Part shown: positions 43,138-54,878 of the stretch, one piece after another
Layout of the letters: every line of letters starts with the position of its first letter
Position numbering within the stretch: position 1 is the first letter of the stretch
Source: Fasciolopsis buskii
Lineage: Eukaryota; Platyhelminthes; Trematoda; Plagiorchiida; Fasciolidae
Length of the DNA stretch: 64,000 nucleotides
Direction of reading: 5' to 3'
Assembly (NCBI GenBank): GCA_008360955.1
Contig: LUCM01010140.1
Span: 188,685-252,684 of the forward strand
Made by a program: the position numbers and the translations under genes
The notes under the pieces: generated by a model
The model's input: only the letters and a program-made list of their open reading frames with translations
What the model was told of the DNA's origin: nothing
Databases searched by the model: none

Positions 43138-43270
43138 AACGGTTTGTTCAACTTCACCAAATGATAGATAATATCGCACATATCCGTCACTGATTTGCAC
43201 GGTTACTGTCCGCTAGCTCAAGCGATCGATCCCTACTGATAGATGACTTCTCTGCAGGTAGCCCAAGTAC

Positions 43271-43502
43271 GACGAAGGCTTTGGATATGACCAACACAGC
43301 TTGATTACTTGATACATGTTAGTAGTAGGAAATTGAATGCTGAATGATGATTCCTAACAGCTGTGTAGTGCTCCCATGGTTTCTGTACGATGAGTTGAGC
43401 AATCGTATCACATGGTGAATTATTTCATGAAAACATTCAATCTCCTACTACTAACATGTATCAAGTAATCAAGCTGTGTTGGTCATATCCAAAGCCTTCG
43501 TC
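43271..43502. repeat. Hairpin: 69-bp inverted arms around a SINE tail
   Basis: Left arm 43271-43339 is the reverse complement of 43434-43502 with one mismatch that I can see. The 94-base loop contains plus-strand SINE family 1 body (43346-43433, from GATGATTCCTAACAG to TTTCATGAAAA). A single strand could fold into a stem of about 69 base pairs. Confidence 0.88.
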
Positions 43503-43951
43503 CTAAATATTCTTTGTTTTCTAAACTTATTTTTTGTACATTGTGCAATATTTACATGTCTCTTTGACAGTGCTAATATTTTCTCTACTACCTTAGGTAA
43601 TTCAGCGAGGAATCATTTTTGATTAACAGCATATTCTATAACCCCTTAGTGGATCTCATAGCAAAAATGTACCCCACAAAATGGACAATTTTCACAAACC
43701 TTTTACAGTTCCTTGGTTAGCGTTATTTTTGATCAAACTCTTATCAGTCTATTCAGGATTAATCGTTCGACAGACGCAATAGTGACTTTTTCCTCCCCTC
43801 TAGTGACTGCATACCAGTTGATTAAATATCTTCTTATGCATGAGACGTAACCTTGGCTTTCATTGATCCAAATGGGAAATGCGTTATATTAAGTGGGTGG
43901 TTATTTTGAAATTGTCTTCTAATAATGAGGTACATTTGTGAAACTGTTGTG
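43503..43951. other. Spacer between composite element and gene B polyA signal
   Basis: AT-rich sequence with no recognised feature and no clear target-site duplication for copy X. Confidence 0.5.
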
Positions 43952-43957
43952 TTTATT
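43952..43957 (-). terminator. Candidate polyadenylation signal, gene B
   Basis: AATAAA on the minus strand about 160 bases past the gene B stop codon. It is the first canonical hexamer downstream. Confidence 0.5.
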
Positions 43958-44115
43958 GTGTTTATACTCCGAATCTACCATTCCTGCAAATATGAAGGAC
44001 AACAAAGCGAATCCAATTAAGGGGGAGTGGTGAAATGCGTAGATCATATTATAAAATAATACGTTATTCAGTTTTGTTTTAAGATGGCACCACATTTACA
44101 AATTGGGCAAGCATG

Positions 44116-47100
44116 TTACTGTCCAGGTAGAAAAGCCATGTAAATACTTCTCCCGGAAAACGCTACTCCGAAGGCACCCATCAGGACTCCAAATATACAA
44201 ATGCATACACGAATTGCTTTGCTGAATCCGGACAAGTGAGTCCAAAATAATAGCAAATGGAATAGGGCAGGAAAAATGAAGCACAATAAACTGCCTGTGA
44301 TTGCACCAACCAGGCCCATGACGAGGGCAAAGTGTGGTACCATAGTACCGAGCATCAAACCCAAAGTGATGATCGAGCATCGACTGGACATAAACCATAA
44401 AGTATGCAGTGAACAAAACCGCGTTTGAACAAAAAACGATTGGTCAAGGTAGAATTTTGCGGCGCAATCCAACTGTTCACCCATAACATGCAAAATCAAA
44501 GGTAGACTGAAAAAAACGTTCAACAGGACAGACACGTGGACGGAAATGACGAGAGCAGGGTGATTGACCATACTTTCCGTGACTGCTTGGGCCACAGTGG
44601 GTCCAAATACCATGGCAGCAAGAATACCAAAAACCGCCTTGGTTACCGCGGCCACCCCGAACGATATATTCATCATTCGATTGTACTGCTCCGGTTTTTT
44701 CATAGTCCCCTCAATACCTGGTAGTATAGCATGTGCGCAATACGAGAATACAATTATGCTCAGACTGACTGGTAACTGAGACAATGTAGAAGTGGGAAAA
44801 TTGGTCCATATGTGCTTCATTCCGGGCAGACTCATTGCACAATAAACGAGCACCAGAGTAATGCTGCCAAACAGACCGATCAGGGCGATCACACTGAACC
44901 AGGCCACGACACGCATTTGTGGATACAATAACAGTGGTACACATGCACCCGTCATGATTACTGTCCAATAAGTAACCGGCCAACCATAAGTCATCAGGGG
45001 ACCGAATAAGGCGGAAGCGGATTGTCCCAACAGAATCATGTAGAGCACACTGGCGCCGAACAGTTCAATTATGGCAATCACATTTGCGAAGATATAGCCG
45101 AACTTTGGAAATAGTTGTGCTGCCACCGAGGCAATAGTACTGTGAATGCGGACACGATTTGCCAACTGAGATGGGCTTTGATAATAGCTGCCGGTTGGAA
45201 TCAAACAGGAAGGAGTTGAAAAAAAAACGGGCGAAAATTTGTTATGATATATTTCTTCAATTGTTATGCGCTAAATCACCAATAACAATGCATCAGCAAT
45301 CATATATGATGTGTAAAACGCTGCAATCATTCCACGGCAGGTCAGCTCCCAAATGATTTCTCCTCAATAATTTTAGTACCTAAAATAGTGGCTGATGTCA
45401 GGGTAAACATTCAAGGTAGAAAATCTCATAGATTATACTGGCGAACTGGGGTCAGCAGTTACCTTTAAAGACATTTTATAAAGAAGCCACAATAAAGCTC
45501 AAATATGTTGGTTTCTATAAGAAAATGAAGGGAAAGAAACTATTTTTAAGTTTCATAAAAAGCTTGACACCAACCAAGAGCACTCTCTAAACCACAAAAC
45601 GTATAAATTTCAAATGGTGATCTAAAGTATTTTTTGACAACCACAGAGTGAAATAGGATATTCAAAACTGAATATCTGTCGTAGCCTATAATGTGTTCCA
45701 CGAAGTTCTAGTTTTAAAGGGGTTCATATTGTTGGTGTTATTCTTAATATTGTTGCTACTAATATTATACTTGTTGTTTTTATCAATTCGAGTGAAGATC
45801 AGAAATCTGTGACCTTTATTAAGTAAGGTGTCCAAGTGATCGCCTTTTGTCAAAGGTTGTTTATAGTTCTGCAGCCACATTGAAATTCAGGGTATCGGTT
45901 AATTACTAATGACTGCTGTTATCAGATGCAGTAGTATCATGCCAGGTAGCATCATTCGCCCAGACAAAATTCAAACTTAATAAACTGGCAAATCCAGATG
46001 GTATTTACATTTTTCATCTTATTTTCAATTGATTTTAAATTGATTTTAAATCTGAGAGCGTGCCTTATTTTCAAGAAATTCCTAAGAATATCAACAGAAA
46101 TCAGGAAGACATTTTCGGTACTCAAGTAGATCAGCTTGCGTCAACTTGAAGATCGAACGTTCTAGTTCCATATCCATCGTTCTTGGGATTCTGGATCAAG
46201 GAACCCGAAAATACTCAACCAGGTTGCAAGATTACTCGCACAATGCATCCCGTACCCAAATATGTCTCAAGTAGAATTTCACTGACTGCGCAACTTCAAC
46301 TTCTCATTAAAAACAGACTAGAGCAACCACAAACACAAATGATTATGAAATTCTGTTTCAGGCTTCATCCAACAGTTCACATGTAGCTGCAGTGACATTC
46401 GTATTAAAAGAACAAACATAGGGATATCTGCAGGTACAACCAAATGAACAGAAAATGCAAAATCTCGAAGTTTTTGTGACGTTTAACTAAACCGATATCA
46501 CTCAAGTCCAAACCCAGAGTGGCCACCCAACATAAAGCCAAGCGGATTGTGTCTTCAAGACACTGACCTAATATTTCACCCTGTCCAAATATAGGCTAAT
46601 ATCCAAAAGGCCTAGAGTCAGTTTGGAGTTCTCAAAAACTTTGAGGCATATATTTTTCTCCTGTGCTCTGCAGACCACACGGGTTTGTGGTGTGGAGCTA
46701 CTGTGACATATATATCGTTTTTTTCTCAATAGCAGTAAGCTGATGGTGAATAGCTATCAATCCTTTCCAAATTCACTACTACGTGGGCAAAATTTATATT
46801 GGTCGTCAGTTGGACATCGTGCCATCGGTAAGCACGAAGTTCACAAGATAGTAATTTTTTATTTGTCCGGTTCCAATCGATTATTATCTCTTTGTAATAA
46901 GCAAATCCACTAGCGGAACATTGCTTAATAGTGAGCGGTTTCACCGATAAGATAAATTATCCAGAAGATTTTTTTCAATTAAAAAACAGGAACAATAGGC
47001 TTTCATTACAAATTCACTGTTCTTTCCCTCGCATTAACAAGTTTCGTCATCTTATTACTAGTAATATCGGGTCAACCGTTATATTAAGTTACATTCTGTC

Positions 47101-48041
47101 ATGACCCATAAGGTATTTTAGTTACCTACACCGCTTTTTACAGTTCTCCGATAAACATCATAATTAAGGCAAAAACAACATAGATTATCACGATCTAATT
47201 CTGAAGGAAAAATGTCAATAATGCCAGCAGATTATACTCTAAGGTAAAATTCATGAGTTGCTTACTCTTCGCATGGCTCTTCTGGATAACGATACATAGT
47301 TTCAACAAGAAGCTTGCCCGTGAAGCAGCACAACACAGCAACACCAATAATAATTGGTAGTGATGCCCATCCGGCACAGATACAAGCATATGGGATCCCA
47401 AGTATTCCGATCCCCTGTATGAGATTGACTACATTCCAACCAGCTACCCAGGTTGGAGTAACTCGCTTTTCTGGATCACTCAGACTCCGCTGATCACGAG
47501 GTCCTTTAACACTGGGCTGGTCCGATGCTTTCGGAGCCTCCTCTGACAGATGCTCTGACACAGACATACGGGCACTCCGCAACGAAGAGATCAAACAGTA
47601 TACCAATAAATCACTAGCCGGTCGATGAAGGAAAGGCTGACGCTCAACTGCATCTAAATAAGCAGTACATGGCGTACTCGTTCTCAAATGGGAAAAAATA
47701 TTCGGAATACTGTCGGAAGCATGCGGATCGCAAGTTGGCTTCACTCGAGACGGAACTCCTTTAATCCCATAGTTTGGAACAGATACTGGTAACGAAGTTT
47801 TTGTGAGCGTTCGTATACCAGATAAAGCCTCTGCACTAACAACGGTCTCCTGGTTGGACACTGTATCCAGTTCACACAGATTCGTGGGTCTTGTCGGTAA
47901 GGAACCGGTACAGCGTACAGGACGAGTTTTGGATATACTGATCATCCGCTCGATGACAATCGGACTGCGAGGTAGGTCGGGCCTGGAAGATAATCGTTTG
48001 CCGTTGTTAATAACCCCAGTCAAAAAGTTCACTTCATCCAT
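44116..48041 (-). CDS. VIAAT-like vesicular amino acid transporter B
   Basis: Exons 48041-47266 and 45187-44116 join in phase 2 across a GT-AG intron (AGA|GTAAGC donor; a T-rich tract then CCGGCAG|C acceptor) to give 615 aa. The core matches SLC32 VGAT more closely than paralogue A does at its start: GWNVVNLIQGIGILGIPYA (201-219), then CCFTGKLL. FSYCAHAILPGIEGTMKKP lies at 406-424 and PHFALVMGLVGAITG at 543-557. Residues 1-197 are hydrophilic and largely unlike A, apart from a short shared patch at 137-162. The C-terminus is five residues longer than in A relative to the core. Two small upstream open frames precede the start. Expected role: proton-driven loading of an inhibitory amino acid into vesicles. 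Substrate is not provable from sequence. Confidence 0.9.
45188..47265 (-). other. Intron of VIAAT-like gene B (2,078 nt)
   Basis: It lies at the same protein position and in the same phase as the intron of gene A. With this acceptor there are twelve residues between the junction and the shared RIRS/RIHS motif in both proteins. A TTG/TTA-rich stretch lies at about 45728-45780. No repeat or nested gene is recognised. Confidence 0.8.
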
Positions 48042-48046
48042 CGAAT

Positions 48047-48094
48047 TCAGTTTAGATCAAGCCATACTAGAACTTCGACGGTCACATGTGACAT
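48047..48094 (-). promoter_or_regulatory. Upstream open reading frames of gene B
   Basis: Just before the gene B ATG, the minus strand carries a 15-codon open frame (48094-48047). A two-codon ATG-GCT-TGA lies inside it in another phase (48065-48057). If transcription starts upstream, both would precede the main start and could lower translation. Transcript evidence is lacking. Confidence 0.4.
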
Positions 48095-49089
48095 TGGTGT
48101 TTTACAAACTGTTATTTGTCGACCGAGTGAAGAGTAACTGAGTAAATCATATGAACTTAATCGGCTATGGTGTGGTGTGAAACATGAGCGCATCGCAACG
48201 AAAACAGCCTATAACTATCGGCAATCATAAGCTGCCCTACCAAAAGGCCGTGTTGGGGGTGTCAGAAGGATAGAAAGGCGTAGTTGGTTAGACTGCCGGT
48301 CTGATCTGGTCATATGATGCCCTGTGTTGTTGACTGTGGGTGATGTTGGCGACCTTGGAAACACTGACACTTGACATTATGCTCTTCGATAAAAATAGGT
48401 CAATGGAACCGACAGCTGTAACGTTCACAAAGCCATGGTGATGGTCGTTATTTCCAATGGCGTGTATGGTTTAGGATTTTTTAAATTAAATTAAACTGAG
48501 TGTTCAATCGAGTACTCATAAGTTTGGCTTTGAAGTAATCAACTGTAAGCGAATTAAAGTCATTCGTTGTATCATTTACAGCAGTAGCCATCAGTTTAAC
48601 TGCCCCAGTTGGAATGACCGGAATATTACGCAAATTATTTTCTCGGAATACCAGTTTCCAACAACCTACCTAAAGAATGACGATAAAATACTAGACTCAT
48701 TTGGTGATGCCTATTCAAACATTGTGGTGAATATCAGCCAGTGATCTTCTACGGAGAAGTACCATCCGGAAAAGAATGTTCCACGCTGCTATCAAGTCGG
48801 TTGAACAACTAATGTCACTTTTGCTCAACCCCGTCAGAGAGTACAACTCGGCTTGGTGTACCACCTTAGGAGTATCACTGACCGACGAGCCACACAGGGG
48901 GGCCTGTCTTACGCTGAAGATTCAACCATGCCCGAACTGTCAGGAAGTAGATGCCTGGTATTGCATGCTCCCAACCCTCCGGATTGAAGGTTGATTTGAG
49001 TTGACAAAACAAATGGAAAAAATGAGTGGGAGAATGATTGATCCAAGAAAATGAGATTCCACTCAACCAATTCCCGCCGCCCTGTGGGT
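48095..49089. other. Upstream region of gene B
   Basis: Probable promoter region of gene B, but no TATA box or other element stands out. The start of the degenerate RTE copy on the right is not sharply defined. Confidence 0.4.
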
Positions 49090-51545
49090 AAGTTCTTGAC
49101 GGAAAAAAGACCTTGGTTGAGAATACTGATCGTTCTCCTGCTTAGTGTCTGGGACCTAACAGTACCCGCTTACAAATCTCCATGAATGACATGAAGATAG
49201 TAAACTCCACACTGCATCTATCATCGAGCTGTCACTTGCATTGACCAGAAACGGTAGTAATAATGTATGCTTCTGTCCAGAGTCCCCCTCCTGGGTTAGT
49301 CCCCAACTGGCTCGTGGGTAAGACTTTTGAGTCGGGGGCTCCCATTAAGGTTCCAAAGGAAAACTTCTTCTACAAGATGGACAGCCCAAATATCTCCAGC
49401 ACTATTTCTACAGGGAACCTACTAACTCCCGTTCTTTAGACTTAACGATTGTTGAAGATACCAAGAAAACGTGCTGATCCGAAGACAAGAAACTTCAGGC
49501 GTTTCAACACGATTTTCGTGAAATAGGAGTTGCCAGGGTCCTAGCAAACACTGGGAACAGGCCCAAGAGGTTCCGCATTCAGCGATAACAGCCACAAAGA
49601 ATTGCAATTCGTGTGAACTTTAGAAACAGCGGATATCCTCGACCTCAGCTGTTCTGTTGGAAGATGGTAAATTCATTCTCATTGATTTCACATACAATAA
49701 GAAACGTGAATCCACGAAGTGTCAAAAGAATGAGAAGTGACCGTGAGGAGTGATGGACATGGGAGTTTGGGAAAATGGGGCAAGCTGCAGCCATTGGAAA
49801 TAGCCTCAAAATTTACCAACTGATTACAAATAATAGATCGCGGAAACCAAATGTAGTCGAAGTGGTCAAATAACGAGCGAATCACCTAATCACTGTCAGG
49901 CATTTTGGCTGGAAGTTTGGGGAAAACATTTTGGGTAACATTTAACGTGCACACGGTCGAAGGAGACCTACCAAGTATGTATGAAAGTAAATCGGTTCTC
50001 CAACACAAATGAAGATGAGCGTGGAAGTAGGTTTCCCTAGAAGCATAACTCCTCTGGATCAGGTGGGTTGCCCTTGGCCCTCTTCAAGGACTGTGACAAA
50101 GTGCTAATGTCGGAGTGGGCAAAATTCAATCGGGAAAAGAGAACAGATTCCTAAAGATTGGTGTGTAATGGTGATTGTACGGATTTATAAGTAAAGCGAT
50201 AGGTCCTCATGTAAAAATCACATGAAATAATTTGTTAAGCAACGAATCCAGAATGCTCAGGGGCATTGGCCTCCGCCGATTATCTGATACCCCCTAAATG
50301 TTTTAGAGACATCTAAGTCGCTTTCCGACCCGGTCGGGGTTTTATTGACCAACGCTTCACTTCTTGACAAATCCCAGAAAATACTTATACATTTCGTAGA
50401 CCCAGAATTTCTGTCTTCCTTGACCTGAAAGCAATGTTTGACTCAGTCCACCTTGCAATCCCATGGCGCGTCCTACTACAAAGGGATGTGGAAGAGAAAT
50501 TCATTTCACTTTTCCAATCTCTGTTTGGGAACAGCCGAAGCCAAGTTTGCGCTTACGATGATCTTTCCCCGAAATGGGTAGCTTGCCTCTCTAATCTTGT
50601 CTTTTCACTCTTGGTATTGAGATCACTACGGTGGTTACTCTATCCTCATATCAGAATGGTGGTGCTGATGTCTTCTCAAACGCGAAGCTATCTAACTTAA
50701 AATAGACTGATGACGTTGTGCTGCTAAGTAAAGATTTAAGTTGCAGTTTTTTCTCGGTCGTCTAAATGATACCATAGGTATGTTTTGGGATGCTTTTCAA
50801 ACCTTCAAAATATAACTGCTGTTGCTGGATCGGGTTGGCTCGAAGTTGAATCATGCTCTTTCAAGGGAAGAACTGAGTGGAATAAGCACATTTATTCATT
50901 TAGATAGTAATATAACGAGTGAAATGAAGTAGAGTGTGCACTGGACCTATTGGCATTCACCGATTTGTGACGTCTGCGTCGTCGGTGTGAAATCCGGTTG
51001 TGGAGCGAAAGTCAAGTACAAACAGCAGCAGTGAGGTCGTTATTGTTCTACGGTTCCGAAACGTGGCCCATGAGAATAGGTGTGCGAAGACTTTCGGCTT
51101 TTGTACTGGCGGAATATGGTTTGAGTTTTTTCAGAAACTCTGAGGTTAAGCCTAAGGTGCCACTTCACATGGTTTAATCTTTAGAAGATGAACTGCATGT
51201 AAACATATTATAGTGGTTGGGGCATGTTCCCCACATGCCCACTGATCGGTTGCCTCATCGCACACCGTTTCCCGGGCCAATATTGGTTGGAAGATAGGTC
51301 GATGAATCAACCAAAACATATTAAGGCTTTAATCACTGGACTGGCTCGTGTAGGTTTAGTTAGGCTACCATTTTGTGATGCACAAGTTGTCCAATTCGGC
51401 GGTTGAGGACAATAAGTGATATGGCTCAGTGTCACAGTCGTTGGTGCTCTTGTGCATTTGATACTATTCTTCTTCAGCATAGCTGTCCAAGTAATCGTTT
51501 TGCAGTTCATCGGTCTCTTCCTTTATTTCGAGTAGATGGTAGTGT
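49090..51545 (+). mobile_element. Degenerate RTE LINE copy with endonuclease deletion
   Basis: This is a diverged relative of the 54.9-60.2 kb copy, same strand. 49180-49440 matches its 5' region. The part corresponding to most of the endonuclease is missing between about 49440 and 49500, and similarity then resumes (ATTCAGCGATAACAGCCACA). The reverse transcriptase palm follows at 50405-50560 (ISVFLDLKAMFDSVHLAIPW). The catalytic YADD box at 50703-50714 has decayed to stop-T-D-D. The C-terminal end and 3' UTR run to about 51545 (GLARVGLVRLP). It cannot be active. Confidence 0.75.
50405..50560 (+). pseudogene. RTE reverse transcriptase palm fragment
   Basis: The translation RISVFLDLKAMFDSVHLAIPW matches RT motif A of RTE elements (F-L-D-x-K-x-A-F-D-S-V). 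It continues EEKFISLFQSLFGNSRSQV, the usual helix before motif B. The frame is lost shortly afterwards. It was a DNA polymerase domain for target-primed reverse transcription and is now broken. Confidence 0.75.
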
Positions 51546-54500
51546 GAGGTAGAAACTGAAAGCAGAACACAATTTGGCTAAATGAAATGACTGCAAAACA
51601 GAATTGAACTTCATGTTCAATCAAGATCTGGGTTTATCCATTCCAGTGGAGATAACTTGTTGATTATTATCTCAAACTAGGCACTGATGCTTACCCATTC
51701 CTTCTCGGAGTACTTTGATTTTCCGCATTATTTATCTTTGTAATGTCTCTCAACTGATGCACAGACCGTTGTATCTTCTATCCTTCAAACCATATCAAGA
51801 AATTCAACGAGCTTTTTCGGATGATAGCCCAAAAGTATGAGGAAGCTACCATAAGGAATCTAAAATAGAATTAACTGATCCCGGCAAGACTTATCGGTGA
51901 ATCAACCGTGGTTCCACATCTAGTTGCAGAATAACTGACGTCACGCATGCTTTAGCCAGCTGTTTCTGAGACCGACACTTAATGCAAAAGGACTCCATGA
52001 TCGGCTGACCCCGTACATTCTGATAATTATTCAGTAACCATCTAAAATTGACACATTTTACGGACGTATGCTATGGCTAAAGTGTCATTGATTGGATGGG
52101 CGCTGATAATATATGATCGAACATCCCCAGCTTTGTGTTACCTTTCAAGACCAATGATTACGTGTTGTCTGTAATCACTGATGCCGTCACCGAAACATCA
52201 CACAAATGTTTCCGTTGTATCTAAACCCGACATGTGCATAAAGCGGTAGGAAATCGCGTATGCTTCTGCTTCCGGGCATGGTTCCAGATAGAACGTTCCC
52301 TCCCAATTCGTTGTTTATAGCCTCAAACTGACAACCAATGTTATTTTCATTAACGGGAAAAAGCTACGCTACTTTTAGGATACTCCAGTGCTATTGTTAA
52401 ATCGCAAAGAAGTTGGACACTTATTCTCTAAATAACTTCAGTTTTCGCCCTTGCTACCCCATTTAAATAATCAAGAATGAGCGTGGAAGTGCGCTTTAAT
52501 CGAGAATTACTATGAGGATTAGTTGCAATGAAATCCAAAATTTGGAATCATGTCCTTGTTCTGAATGTTGGCTTTGACTAACCGTCAAACCACCCTTGAT
52601 TCTCAGACTCAATGTTTACCTAAACACTATCTCAGTGATGTGAACGGGACTGTAGTGCCAGAATCAATGTCAGAGTGCACAGGAGTAGAGATGGTTGAAC
52701 AAAATAGTACATGGTACATATACTTGAAGATTGCTAATAGCCGTGAAACCTGCCGTTTACTTTCGGGTGAACATTGTCCTTTTGTAATGACACTGCTCAG
52801 GACCTCGGTTTCTAGTAAAATTGCTTAAGATGCAATAAATTATATCAGCGACAAGCAGGATAAACCACAAGTTACTCTCTATTATATGGTCTTTCCTCTT
52901 GGATTCTTATATACAACCCAGAGACTACCCCTGTGGCATAGACGTATTGTATTTACCCGCATATGAGACCTTTCCAATTTAGACATTAGTCTTCATTCAG
53001 ATCTAAGCCGTTCATTCCTGTGGAAGACCAATCTCATCTAACGAGACTGAAATCGATCATTTGTGACAGGCAGTCATGCAAATTACCCCTCCAGTGGAAT
53101 GACATCATCGACCGTTAGGTGTCAGCCTATCCCAAGCTGACAACGTACCAGCCCGTCGATCATTTCCTGCTGGAGAATTTAATGTATTATGTGTGGTTAA
53201 AACTGCCCTGCATTTTATCTCAATATACCTGATATTATAGGAAGATGAGGCATCTGGAATGACTTAAAAAGGAAAACGTATGAGAGAAGAACCTTTCTAA
53301 ACATAACGGAGCCTAAATCTGCCTTGAACGAGCAATATCACAAGAATATTTCAAGCACTTAGCAATAAGCAATATTGATCCAGTCACAAACCAATCAAGT
53401 ATTGGTTATTACTGTTACTGCTTACCATAATCAGCTCGATACACTGTTACTATTTTGGATATACGACACTTATTATTACCCTACGTTGTAAGATGGTCTA
53501 GATTAGCACCATTTTATGTTTAGCTTATTGAATGGGGCTGAGTAATGTCGATATAAACTGAAAATTAGTAATGAGCAAACTAATCGGAACTCTTATTTAA
53601 AACCTCACGTTCAGACAATCTTAATCCACACGGTGACGAATAGATAAAGATAAGGTAAAAATCAACGTCCATATATGAGAATCATCATACGTGGACATGA
53701 GATGAAGTGATAGGGATGAGAAACTATAGGCTGTGGATGGAAACCTATCGGAAACGGCAACACACATGATGAGATAGAGATAATTATCGAAGGAGCCGGA
53801 ATAAAAAAATATATAAAAATGGCTCTCCGCAACAGAAAATTGTTCTTAGAAGAATACTCATGCATTATACCACTGACAATGGAATTTCTCCTATTCCATC
53901 TCTTGGTTCCGGTGAAGTATTTTGCATTCCTATTTTTTATTGATCCATCTAAATTGACCAGTCGTTTGAGGGAATAGTTTTCATACGCAATACCAGTCTG
54001 AATTTCCACCGTGAGACGATTTTATCGATTTTTTAAGCACAGTCAGTCGTGCCAAATTCACCGGCTATATCCAATAAAGCAGCTCGAATTTGACATCACA
54101 GGATCGATTTATGTGAACAGTTTGGAACTGTTCTGTGTTCGGTTATTTTTTCATTCTTGTAAATTAATTGTGTACTATCGTAAAGCATGTTTTCAAAATT
54201 TACGAAAGGGAAACGCGATGTCCAAATGCATTTTTATATCCTAAATTCATTGCCACAGGCCGAAAATGAATTTGAATGCAAAGGAAATTAGAATGTCGAT
54301 TTTTACAACAATCAGTATCTTATACCACCTTTAGTACCTCAACTTGGAGTCACCAGAGGTAATCTACAAGTATATTTACAAACCAATGGAAAGATCAGTA
54401 TGAAGAAAAGAAAGGCGAGCCGCGAAGGAACAGAAGCCACCACAAGAACTCACAAGAAGTAACTTCAGACTGGCAGCCTAGTTAGTAAGATGTCAGTTAG

Positions 54501-54867
54501 GCATGATTAAAACAAACGACATCAAAATTCGGAAATGCCACTACTATCAAGGAATTTATTGCACTCATTACAACTTTTCCTTTAAGCAATCTGTTGTCAA
54601 TCGTAAACAAGTCATCACATCAACCGAATAAATTTCTTCGTCCATGTAAAAACCGTTGGATTAAGTCCAAGAGACAGACAGTAGGAAAAGAATTTCTGAG
54701 AATAAAACAACTTCAAAAAACGGTTGTCCCATGCTACATTAGTTGATGCTTTCTCGAATGCAAATGAGATATCTGGATTCACATTATACTTAGGACTTAG
54801 GTTATGGTCCCTAGTCCGTCAGAGTGAGCTTGCGACTTGATGGGGTTTGATGACTTCCGCGCCTCCA
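51546..54867. other. Gene-poor stretch
   Basis: No gene recognised. The open frames at 52565-52828 (87 codons) and 54009-53662 (115 codons, minus) have no motif I know. Confidence 0.45.
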
Positions 54868-54878
54868 TGACACAACCA

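Larger units (their letters stand above)
42938..43502 (-). mobile_element. Composite SINE-hairpin element, copy X
   Basis: A unit of about 565 bases, of which 42938-43472 recurs at 57440-57974 nearly unchanged. Parts from left to right: a full SINE family 1 on the minus strand (43137-42938); a spacer of about 130 bases; and a hairpin with arms 43271-43339 and 43434-43502. The hairpin loop (43340-43433) is a second copy of the SINE body in the opposite orientation. Copy X has the complete right arm. No long open frame is present, so it must be non-autonomous. It lies about 0.6 kb downstream of the stop codon of VIAAT-like gene B. Confidence 0.85.

Noticed and set aside
47803..48141. Plus-strand open frame of 112 codons
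   Set aside because: Antisense shadow of the first exon of VIAAT-like gene B.
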